NCBI GenBank assembly: GCA_030727685.1
Contig: JANRBC010000134.1
Location: forward strand, 1-14,430
Source: Ilumatobacteraceae bacterium
GTDB taxonomy: Bacteria > Actinomycetota > Acidimicrobiia > Acidimicrobiales > Ilumatobacteraceae
DNA length: 14,430 nucleotides
Reading direction: 5' to 3'
Shown in pieces: positions 1 through 7,101 of this stretch (position 1 is the first letter of the stretch; the number at the start of each line of letters is the position of its first letter). A program made the position numbers and the translations under genes. A model generated the notes under the pieces. It was not told where the DNA came from. It worked only from the letters and a program-made list of their open reading frames with translations, and searched no databases.

Positions 1-215
1 ATAAAGGAATGAACTACGTGCCATATTTTAGAGAAGTTGAATCAATCATGAATTCGTACCAGGGTCGACCGCATTGGGGAAAGTTGCACTTTCAGGATGC
101 GAAATCATTGGCACCCCGGTATCCGCAATGGGACGTATTTCAAAACGTAAGAAACTTGGTCGACCCGAACCGCACATTTGCAAATCGATATACCGAGACG
201 GTGTTGGGTAAATAG
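1..215 (+). CDS. C-terminal fragment of FAD-linked sugar-lactone oxidase (ALO family), 5' end outside window
   Basis: The frame is open from the left window edge and ends with TAG at 213-215, so only about 70 C-terminal residues are present. The fragment carries the pattern RPHWGK-x-H, then a YP...F motif, a DP-x(2)-xF motif and NxYTE..LG. This is the usual end of D-arabinono-1,4-lactone oxidase / L-gulonolactone oxidase-type flavoproteins, in which the HWGK segment lies close to the flavin and substrate. The family oxidises sugar lactones or alditols, but the substrate cannot be told from the tail. The ATG at 9 is internal, because the frame continues upstream through Lys and Gly codons. The helicase start lies 2 bp after the stop, so the two are probably co-transcribed. 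Confidence 0.82.
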   Translation, partial: KGMNYVPYFREVESIMNSYQGRPHWGKLHFQDAKSLAPRYPQWDVFQNVRNLVDPNRTFANRYTETVLGK

Positions 216-217
216 TC

Positions 218-1402
218 GTGAAAACTTTCATTGAAATAGGCGTACCGAAGAAGTTCGCAGACATGTTGTCTAGTCGCGGCATTGAGTCTCCGTTTGAGAT
301 TCAAGAGGCGGCGCTGCCAGATGGCCTTGCAGGTATTGACGTTTGTGGTAAAGCGCCGACTGGTTCGGGTAAAACAATCGCTTTTGGTTTGGTACTGGCT
401 GTCAGACTGCAAAAATCAAAACCAGGTCAACCTGGTGGTCTAGTTTTGGTGCCCACTCGAGAACTTGCAATTCAAGTTGCAAAAGAAATCGCCATGCTCT
501 GCGAAGGCACCGACTTGCGTGTTGCCTCAGTTTATGGTGGCGCAGGTTACGGACCACAAGTTAAAGCGGTGCGCGGTGCAAGCATAATTGTTGCTACACC
601 GGGTCGACTAGAAGACTTGCTCGAGCGTCGCGATATGTCGTTGAGTGCCGTAACAATCGCCGTTCTTGACGAAGCCGATCGAATGTCTGACATGGGTTTC
701 TTGCCGGCTGTGCGAAGAATTTTGCGCGCCCTACCAAAGCAACGTCAAGTGCTGTTATTCTCGGCGACTTTAGATGGCGACATCTCTCAGGTTGTTAAAG
801 AGTTTCAAAATAACCCAAAACGCCATGAGTCAAAGTCACAAGAGGCCGAGCCAGACATTGAACATAAGTTTTGGCTGGTTGGTCGAAACGATCGTGTTTC
901 AACGATCTCGCAGCTCGTGAATCATTACGAACGAATCATTTTGTTCAGTCGCACAAAGCATGGGTGCGATCGACTCGCTAAACAACTCGATAACTCAGGT
1001 GTTCGCTCGTCGGTAATTCACGGCAATAAAAGTCAGGCGCAACGCGAGAGATCTCTCGAAGAGTTTCGAAGGGGTAAATCAAATATTTTGGTTGCCACTG
1101 ATGTTGCTGCTCGTGGCATTCATATTGATGATGTTCCGTGTGTGGTGCACTTCGACCCACCAGCAGATCACAAAGACTATATTCACCGTTCTGGCCGCAC
1201 AGGTCGCGCAGGCTCAAAAGGCGTTGTTATTTCGCTGGTCGACCCCTCGCAGAGACGATCGGTTGGCAAATTGGCCCGAGACGCAGACGTTGACGCAGAT
1301 TTTGTCGCCCCCGAATTTGAAGCCTCAGACCCAGATCAAGTTAAAGCACGCCCGGGCGAAGTCGGTGGCGTTTTGATCAGTGTTGGCGCCTCAGCAGAGT
1401 AG
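218..1402 (+). CDS. DEAD-box ATP-dependent RNA helicase
   Basis: This 394-residue protein has the full DEAD-box motif set: Q-motif region with Gln29, motif I APTGSGKT (46-53), Ia PTREL (79-83), Ib TPGR (127-130), motif II DEAD (151-154), motif III SAT (182-184), motif V ATDVAARG (293-300) and motif VI HRSGRTGR (323-330). It should therefore unwind RNA duplexes using ATP, in ribosome assembly, mRNA decay or cold adaptation. It ends soon after the second RecA domain and has no long basic tail or RNA-binding C-terminal domain, so it is a minimal RhlE/SrmB-like form. GTG at 218 is the chosen start; it lies 2 bp after the previous stop and puts the Q motif at the normal distance. No clear Shine-Dalgarno is visible. 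The gene faces the xanthine dehydrogenase block convergently, with 4 bp between the two stops. Confidence 0.95.
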   Translation: MKTFIEIGVPKKFADMLSSRGIESPFEIQEAALPDGLAGIDVCGKAPTGSGKTIAFGLVLAVRLQKSKPGQPGGLVLVPTRELAIQVAKEIAMLCEGTDLRVASVYGGAGYGPQVKAVRGASIIVATPGRLEDLLERRDMSLSAVTIAVLDEADRMSDMGFLPAVRRILRALPKQRQVLLFSATLDGDISQVVKEFQNNPKRHESKSQEAEPDIEHKFWLVGRNDRVSTISQLVNHYERIILFSRTKHGCDRLAKQLDNSGVRSSVIHGNKSQAQRERSLEEFRRGKSNILVATDVAARGIHIDDVPCVVHFDPPADHKDYIHRSGRTGRAGSKGVVISLVDPSQRRSVGKLARDADVDADFVAPEFEASDPDQVKARPGEVGGVLISVGASAE

Positions 1403-1406
1403 AGAC

Positions 1407-3677
1407 TTAAAAACAAATATCTTGTGGGCGAACCGGCACACGAGGTAACTCTCGGCCGGTGGCATTACGTATTGCTGCCGCGATCGCTGGGGTAACCGAA
1501 ATGCACGGTGGCTCGCCGATGCCTTTTGCTCCGAGTGGTGCTTGTGGTTCAGGCTCTTCGATCATTACGGCGACGACGCTTGGTGCGTCGAGTGCGGTCG
1601 GCAACAAGTAATCGGTGAAACTCGGGTTGCGCATCTTGCCTTTGTCGAGAACGATCTCTTCCATCACGGCAAGCCCAAGACCTTGGGCAATGCCACCTTC
1701 AATTTGGCCGAGAGCCGCAATCGGGTTCAACACTCGACCGACATCTTGTGCTGTGGCTATCTGAATAACTTTTACCAAACCCAGTTCGACATCTACATCT
1801 ACGACTGCACGGTGGGCGACAAATGCGAACGCCACATGGCAGTTGCCTTGACCGTTTTCATCTAGTTCTTCGGTTGGGCGATGGTGATGTTCGAACGTTT
1901 CGTCGATCAAGACACCTGTAGATGCCTCGATAACGCTAATTCTGAAGTCTCCGATCATGTCGACTACGTCGGTGTCTTCAATGACCAGTCGTAGCGGATC
2001 GATGTTGTATTTCTTGCCAACGTGTTCGAACAGCCGTTGGCGAACAAGGCGACATGCACCGTCAACTGCACCGCCGCTCATCCAGGTTTGTCGAGAGGCA
2101 GAGGTGCTGCCCGCTGAGCCGATGCCAGTATCTACTGTGTCTAGAACGACCTCGTCTACGCCTAAGACAGAGCGAGCAATTTGCGGTGCAAGAACAACGA
2201 AACCTTGTCCAACTTCGACCGTCGCGTACTTAAGTGTGGCTACACCATCTTTAAGTTGACATCTGGCGGTGGCAAAGTCGTCGAACTTTTCGCTGTACAT
2301 CAAGTTTTTAATCGACACACCCCAGCCAATACCTCGCACAATATTGTGTGGCAAAGATGTGAGACCAGAACCACCGACAATCTCGAGTGGATGGGCAGTT
2401 TTTGCAAGCGGCGCGGGCAAGGCGATTGCGTCAGTTTCGCGGATGCAGCGAGCGACTGGTGCGACGCTTTCGATGACTTGTCCGGTAATCAATTTGTCGC
2501 CTGTGACCATCGCATTGCGCAAACGTATTTCGACCGGCGAGAGGCCACATGCGGCGGCGAGTTTGTCCATTTGGCTTTCATGGGCGTAACAAGCCTGAAC
2601 GACGCCGAAACCTCTCATTGCGCCACATGGCGGGTTATTTGTGCGCACCGCATAGCCGACAACAGTTGCGTTCGGACAGCGATAAGGCCCCTGAATATGG
2701 GTGACGCCGTTGATTAACACCGCCGAGCTTGTTGATGCGTAGGCACCACCATCGAAAACCATTTTCGCTTCGATTCTTTGAATCTCGCCGTTTCGTTTTG
2801 CGTGATGACGTATAAAAATTTTCGCGGGGTGTCGATGAACGTGACCATAAAAAGATTCTTCGCGACTGTATTGCATCTTGATTGGACGCGAAGTTCGAAG
2901 GGCGAGCAACGCGCAGTGCACTTGCAGGCTGATATCTTCGCGTGCACCAAACGCACCACCGACACCGCCAAGTGTTAATCGAATTCTTTCAGCTGGCAAA
3001 TCTAAACAAGCAGCAATTTGTTTTTGGTCTTCATGAAGCCATTGTGTGGCAACATGCATCTCGATGCCTTTGCCATCGCTGTCGGGAAGAGCCAACGCTG
3101 CCTCGAGACCAAGGAACGCTTGATCTTGCATGCCGATTTCGTAAGTGCCTTCAACGATGATTTCGCCTTGTAAATCTTGATCTCCGGTGATTATTTGCTG
3201 GCGACGAATCACGTTGCCGTCAGGATGTATTGGTGGGGTGGCCGGCTGAATGGCAAGTTCTGCATCAGTTAGTGGTGACAAAACTTCGTATTCAACTTTG
3301 ATTGCCGCGAGAGCACGACGACAAGTCTCAGGGTGATCTGCCGCTACCGCGGCGATCGGCTCGCCGACGTAGCGCACGAAGTCTTGTGCGAAGACTGGTT
3401 GATCACTCGAGATCAGACCGTAAGTCTTTTTGCCAGGTACATCTTCAGCGGTGATGATCGCTACAACACCTACAATCTTGTAAGCCGCCGACAAATCAAT
3501 GCTGACAAGTCGCGCATATGGGTGTGGACTACGCAGTGTTGCGCCCCACAGCATGTTTTCTGCGTGCAAATCTGATGAAAATTCAAATCGACCTTGCACT
3601 TTTGCTGCGCCGTCTGGTCGTAGGGCCGACGCGCCAAGAACATCTCGTCGAGTTGTTGTCTGAGTTGTTGAACTCAT
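1407..3677 (-). CDS. pucD: Xanthine dehydrogenase molybdopterin-binding subunit (PucD/XdhA type)
   Basis: This 756-residue protein has an N-terminal a/b-hammerhead domain (about residues 20-140) followed by the two-part Mo-pterin domain. It should hydroxylate xanthine/hypoxanthine or a related N-heterocycle at a Mo-cofactor and pass electrons to the small subunits. Residues matching the bovine xanthine oxidase active site are present: Glu247 in FGARED (equivalent of Glu802), Arg355 in CGAMRGFG (equivalent of Arg880) and the catalytic base Glu722 in GIGEPP (equivalent of Glu1261). The usual FGGRE is FGARE here, a mild change. GMQDQAF (182-188), ATQWLHEDQ (210-218) and HVHRHPA (279-285) resemble the actinobacterial and Bacillus PucD form rather than CO dehydrogenase. 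Its ATG overlaps the upstream iron-sulfur gene stop as ATGA. It is the last gene of the minus-strand block. Confidence 0.93.
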   Translation of the reverse strand: MSSTTQTTTRRDVLGASALRPDGAAKVQGRFEFSSDLHAENMLWGATLRSPHPYARLVSIDLSAAYKIVGVVAIITAEDVPGKKTYGLISSDQPVFAQDFVRYVGEPIAAVAADHPETCRRALAAIKVEYEVLSPLTDAELAIQPATPPIHPDGNVIRRQQIITGDQDLQGEIIVEGTYEIGMQDQAFLGLEAALALPDSDGKGIEMHVATQWLHEDQKQIAACLDLPAERIRLTLGGVGGAFGAREDISLQVHCALLALRTSRPIKMQYSREESFYGHVHRHPAKIFIRHHAKRNGEIQRIEAKMVFDGGAYASTSSAVLINGVTHIQGPYRCPNATVVGYAVRTNNPPCGAMRGFGVVQACYAHESQMDKLAAACGLSPVEIRLRNAMVTGDKLITGQVIESVAPVARCIRETDAIALPAPLAKTAHPLEIVGGSGLTSLPHNIVRGIGWGVSIKNLMYSEKFDDFATARCQLKDGVATLKYATVEVGQGFVVLAPQIARSVLGVDEVVLDTVDTGIGSAGSTSASRQTWMSGGAVDGACRLVRQRLFEHVGKKYNIDPLRLVIEDTDVVDMIGDFRISVIEASTGVLIDETFEHHHRPTEELDENGQGNCHVAFAFVAHRAVVDVDVELGLVKVIQIATAQDVGRVLNPIAALGQIEGGIAQGLGLAVMEEIVLDKGKMRNPSFTDYLLPTALDAPSVVAVMIEEPEPQAPLGAKGIGEPPCISVTPAIAAAIRNATGRELPRVPVRPQDICF

Positions 3678-4165
3678 GAGCTTTTGGCTTTGCGAACGGA
3701 GACAGCCTTATCGACGGCTTCGAAAATTCGACCATAACCCGTGCAACGACAAATGTTGCCCGAGATCGCTTCTTTGATCTCAATTTCTGACGGATCAGGG
3801 TTTTGAGAAAGAAGATGTTCGATTGCGACCACGAGACCTGGAGTGCAGAAACCACATTGAACTCCACCTTCGGTAACGAAAGCATCTTGCACTTCGGTGA
3901 GTGAGTCGCCGACGGAAAGACTTTCAACAGTTCGAATTTCAGAGTCGATCGCGGTTGCTGCCATCACGAGACACGAACAAACAGCCTGACCATCCATGAT
4001 CACGGTGCAGCTGCCACATTCGCCTTGCTCGCAAGCGCCTTTCGTGCCTGGCAGGTCAAGACGTTCGCGCAAGACATAAAGCAGACTTTCGCCAACCCAC
4101 GAATCACGCACTTCGTGTGTCTTGCCATTGACGGTGAGACTATAAATTTCTGAATTGGAGTTCAT
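3674..4165 (-). CDS. pucE: Xanthine dehydrogenase [2Fe-2S] subunit (PucE/XdhC-like)
   Basis: This 163-residue protein has the two-cluster layout of small subunits of molybdenum hydroxylases. The plant-ferredoxin-type cluster is bound by Cys45, Cys50, Cys53 and Cys65, and the C-terminal four-helix cluster domain by Cys104, Cys107, Cys139 and Cys141 (QCGFC and ICRCTGY). It carries electrons from the molybdenum centre to the FAD subunit. The length is normal for the family (150-175 residues). Its ATG overlaps the FAD-subunit stop as ATGA, and its own stop overlaps the Mo-subunit start the same way, so the three are translationally coupled and should be made in equal amounts. CutS-type carbon monoxide dehydrogenase small subunits look similar, but the neighbours favour xanthine dehydrogenase. 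Confidence 0.94.
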   Translation of the reverse strand: MNSNSEIYSLTVNGKTHEVRDSWVGESLLYVLRERLDLPGTKGACEQGECGSCTVIMDGQAVCSCLVMAATAIDSEIRTVESLSVGDSLTEVQDAFVTEGGVQCGFCTPGLVVAIEHLLSQNPDPSEIEIKEAISGNICRCTGYGRIFEAVDKAVSVRKAKSS

Positions 4166-5013
4166 TGAGCGTTCGCCCTTGTCAGCATTCGACGTGCGAG
4201 AACAGCAACTGCATGGCGTCGATATGCAGCAGTACTACGGTGATCGTCAATTGGTTTAGATTCGGTTGCAATCCGATCACCAAACTCTTGCAGCAAGTTC
4301 GGCGATACGGTCGTCTTGGCCTTTAGATCAACTTGCGCAGCAAGCCAAGATTCGGTTTCACGACATCGAATAATCGTCGGACCAACCGCACCAAGAGCGA
4401 CTGCGATCGTGCCATTAATGCGGTCGACAACCAGACAGCACGAGGCAACAGAAATGACCATAGCGTTTCGTACTCCGACTTTTGAGTAGCCCTGCCATCC
4501 AGAAACAATCGGCAACGTTGTTGAGACGATAATTTCGCCTGGCATTCGAGCGTTGCGCTTAACACCAACCATAAAATCGTGGATTGAAATCGCCCTTGAA
4601 GAATCAGCAGATTGCAAGTTGACTGTTGCGTTCAAGGCGCTCAGCACCGGCAAGGCATCGCCAGCGGGCGAACATGTACCGAGATTGCCGCCGATTGAAC
4701 CAGCACTGCGAATCTGCGGAGACCCAACTGTGCGTGCTGCTTGGGCGAGCGCTGGCAAATGCAGGGCGATTTCGCCATGCTCCATTTGCTGGTAGGGCAG
4801 GCCAGCGCCGATTGTGATTTGCGAATTCTTAATATCAATATTTACTGACTTGAGTTCATCTACTCGCCTTAAAGCGATGACATCGGTTGGCTTGCGATGA
4901 TTGAAGTTAATTTCAACCATCAGGTCAGTGCCACCTTGAATCAGTTGCGCCGACGGGTTCGCCGCGGTCGCTTGTAGTGCATCTTGAAGAGTGCGTGGGA
5001 CTAAAACGCTCAA
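4162..5013 (-). CDS. pucC: Xanthine dehydrogenase FAD-binding subunit (PucC/YgfM-like)
   Basis: The FAD subunit accepts electrons from the iron-sulfur clusters and reduces NAD+ or another acceptor. Both flavin motifs are present: the QGGTDLMVEI loop near residue 26 and SIGGNLGTCSPAGDALP near residue 106 (from the start used here), in place of PIAGGTDL and TIGGNL. A C-terminal CO-dehydrogenase flavoprotein domain follows. The start is uncertain. The longest reading begins with TTG at 5028 (288 residues), but TTG at 5013 gives 283 residues, begins SVLVPRTLQDAL like the family N-terminus, has GGGA-like purines about 9 bp upstream, and forms a TTGA overlap with the LLM stop, like the overlaps elsewhere in this operon. 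I prefer 5013. This is the only FAD subunit in the window, next to two molybdenum enzymes that lack FAD domains. Confidence 0.92.
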   Translation of the reverse strand: MSVLVPRTLQDALQATAANPSAQLIQGGTDLMVEINFNHRKPTDVIALRRVDELKSVNIDIKNSQITIGAGLPYQQMEHGEIALHLPALAQAARTVGSPQIRSAGSIGGNLGTCSPAGDALPVLSALNATVNLQSADSSRAISIHDFMVGVKRNARMPGEIIVSTTLPIVSGWQGYSKVGVRNAMVISVASCCLVVDRINGTIAVALGAVGPTIIRCRETESWLAAQVDLKAKTTVSPNLLQEFGDRIATESKPIDDHRSTAAYRRHAVAVLARRMLTRANAQ

Positions 5014-6035
5014 GACACGCCGTCCCAATTTGAAAATGCATCGATCATCGCCTTGACGTCACCAAGCGGATACAAAATTGGGCAAGTTGCACCATTTTTA
5101 AGGTAATGAGTGACTCGTTGTCGCGCCTCTGCAGGCGTACCGCTAGCAGTCAGCATCTGAACAATTTCGTCGGGCACATGTTTTGATGCAGCGACGACTT
5201 GCTCGTGTGTTGCTGGCCATGTGAGCACCGAGCCAACTTTGTCGAGCAAAGATTGCGGCACTCCGGACGCCTTCATGATGTGTGGTTGCTGCCCGAGATA
5301 TTGCGTAACCATTTGTCGCGCCATGTCGAGAGCGGTTTTGCGATCTTCGTGCACACTGCAAACTACGAGCTGTGGTCGATCGATCGAGTCAATCGAGCGA
5401 CCTGCGCGATCGGCGCCCGCTGTTAATGCTTCCATTGCCTTTTGGTTGTACTCGGGAGACACTAAATAATTGAGCACGACACCGTCGGCGATTTCACCGG
5501 TGAGTTCCATCATTTGCATGCCAGTTGCACCTATATATATCGGTACATCTTTCGGTCGACGGTCTTGATATACGTAATCAAGTTCAACCCCGTCGAGATG
5601 AACAAATTCGCCATTGAACGTAACTGTCTCGTTATTTAGCAGTGCTCGAACAGTTGTGACGATTTCACGCATCGCTCGTAACGGCTTGGCGCGAGAGATG
5701 CCAACTTTTGCCGCGAGTGGGTCCCACCAGGCGCCGATGCCCAGAATTACTCGACCAGGTGCGAGGTCATCAAGTGTTGAAAAAGTTGCCGCAAGGCGAG
5801 CGGGATTACGACTCCAGCAGTCGACAACACCCGAGCCAACTTTAAGAGTCGTGGTAACTGAGGCAAATGCTGCCATTGGCACAGTGGCTTCGCGCACGAG
5901 ACGGCTTTCGGCCTGCCAAACGGCTTCGAAGCCTTTGCTTTCGGCGTATTTCGAAAACTCCATGCCCTCAGAGATCTTGTGTGCATCTTGCAGATAGAGG
6001 GCAACACGTGCCGATTTTGAACTATTCATTTTCAC
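5010..6035 (-). CDS. LLM-family (luciferase-like) flavin/F420-dependent oxidoreductase
   Basis: This 341-residue protein covers one Bac_luciferase-like TIM barrel. Visible family features are KGFEAVWQAESRL (34-46), the S-x-NPARLAATFSTLDDLAPGR segment (75-95), LGIGAWWDP (98-106) and a long helix starting at the RAMREIV segment, close to actinobacterial F420-dependent LLM enzymes. Members include methylenetetrahydromethanopterin reductase, F420-dependent dehydrogenases and FMN monooxygenases such as RutA, which opens the uracil ring; cofactor and substrate cannot be told here. GTG at 6035 overlaps the amidohydrolase stop as GTGA, with GAGAGG 5 bp upstream; ATG at 6029 is an alternative start two codons later. 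Coupling on both sides ties it to the xanthine dehydrogenase genes, so it probably acts in the same pathway. Confidence 0.85.
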   Translation of the reverse strand: MKMNSSKSARVALYLQDAHKISEGMEFSKYAESKGFEAVWQAESRLVREATVPMAAFASVTTTLKVGSGVVDCWSRNPARLAATFSTLDDLAPGRVILGIGAWWDPLAAKVGISRAKPLRAMREIVTTVRALLNNETVTFNGEFVHLDGVELDYVYQDRRPKDVPIYIGATGMQMMELTGEIADGVVLNYLVSPEYNQKAMEALTAGADRAGRSIDSIDRPQLVVCSVHEDRKTALDMARQMVTQYLGQQPHIMKASGVPQSLLDKVGSVLTWPATHEQVVAASKHVPDEIVQMLTASGTPAEARQRVTHYLKNGATCPILYPLGDVKAMIDAFSNWDGVS

Positions 6036-7099
6036 CTCAACCTCTCATACAACCGTAGAGCTTGTTCGTTGGCTTTTGCGCGAACTTCTAGCAAGTCGAC
6101 CCGAGTCGGTTGACCGTTCACCAATACTTTTTCACCGGCAATTTGAACGTCGGTCGCGTTCATATTTGTTGTGAATGCCGCATGCCACGGGCTGTCGGCA
6201 TAGTCATAGTCAAATGTCACGACATCGTGCTTGGCATCTGGGAACAATTCAAGTGAGTTTTCAAGCCATTGCCAAACTGTTGTGGGCTTAGCGCTGACAT
6301 CGAACTCACGAAGCCGAGCGTAAGCAATTCGAGCCTCTTCATTCATGTTTGCACCGATGCCGTCAGTGCCAAGCAAAATTTTGTTGCTTCGCTCTGTGGG
6401 CTTGGCATAGCCAACAGCATTGTTCATATTAGATCGAGCATTATGAACGATGCGTCCCTTTAGTGGGCGATCGAGGTGCACAGCGTGAATGAGCAACCAA
6501 TCATCTTGCGCGAGCGACTCAAGACGTGCTCCCGCCTGAATGTCGTCTACGCCTTCGGCAACGTGAATGTGCACACCGACCGAATGCTTGTTTGCGAGTT
6601 CGGCAGCAGCTGTCAGAGTTTCGTCGCTGCATGTGAAAGCTGCGTGAACGCCAACCATACCGTTACCTCCTGCGGAAAGATATCGATCGCACTCAGCGAG
6701 ACCGCGCTTTGCCGCTTCAGTCATTTCGGACAACGGAGAAACTTTCGAGTGCAATTGACCATGGTTATCGAAGCGGTCAGTCACGCCATAACAAGAGTTC
6801 ACTCGCACACCGACGACTTTGCAGGCTTCGGCAATCGTACTTAAAGAACCTTCAATTGAATTTGGCGACTCATGATGATCAATAATGCATGTAGTGCCAC
6901 TCATGAGTGCTTCGGTTGCACCGAGCATCGCCGACCAATAAATCATTTCGGTGTCGAGGGCTGCATCAACACGCCACCAAACGTTGTTCAAAATGTCAAT
7001 AAATGAATTCGATTCTTGCTTCGGCGCAGGCATGCCCCGCACCAAACTCGAATACAGATGATGGTGCGCGCAAACAAGACCGTGGGTCTGAGCAGACAC
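6032..7099 (-). CDS. ssnA: SsnA-like amidohydrolase lacking the N-terminal beta-sandwich
   Basis: This is a cytosine deaminase/chlorohydrolase-type TIM-barrel amidohydrolase of the SsnA branch: NNVWWRVDAALD (38-49), IDHHESP (73-79), HNARSNMNN (219-227) and LGTDGIGANMNEE (243-255) are close to SsnA. Metal ligands are present: His12 and His14 in AHHH, His179 in HIHVAE, His205 in LIHAVH and Asp246 in GTDG. SsnA proteins are about 440 residues; this one is 355. Translation starts (GTG, 7099) almost at the first metal motif. Upstream the frame is open only to about 7135 before a stop, so the usual 50 N-terminal residues are absent. The stretch before the DVV.FDY segment is also about 15 residues shorter. 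The likely role is deamination of a purine or similar ring. It starts 2 bp after the fused dehydrogenase stop. Confidence 0.85.
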   Translation of the reverse strand: MSAQTHGLVCAHHHLYSSLVRGMPAPKQESNSFIDILNNVWWRVDAALDTEMIYWSAMLGATEALMSGTTCIIDHHESPNSIEGSLSTIAEACKVVGVRVNSCYGVTDRFDNHGQLHSKVSPLSEMTEAAKRGLAECDRYLSAGGNGMVGVHAAFTCSDETLTAAAELANKHSVGVHIHVAEGVDDIQAGARLESLAQDDWLLIHAVHLDRPLKGRIVHNARSNMNNAVGYAKPTERSNKILLGTDGIGANMNEEARIAYARLREFDVSAKPTTVWQWLENSLELFPDAKHDVVTFDYDYADSPWHAAFTTNMNATDVQIAGEKVLVNGQPTRVDLLEVRAKANEQALRLYERLR

Positions 7100-7101
7100 T
7101 T

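Noticed and set aside
1395..1415. A bidirectional terminator between the convergent helicase and molybdopterin subunit genes
   Set aside because: Only 4 bp separate the stops, and no hairpin with a T-run could be found around them.
2181..2717. A 178-codon plus-strand open frame inside the molybdopterin subunit gene
   Set aside because: It is antisense to a well-supported gene, shows no domain pattern, and several such frames occur across both dehydrogenase genes. It is a by-product of codon usage.
1407..4165. Carbon monoxide dehydrogenase (CoxSL) instead of xanthine dehydrogenase
   Set aside because: The large subunit lacks the CoxL-type active-site cysteine loop and has the PucD-type GMQDQAF, CGAMRGFG and GIGEPP motifs.
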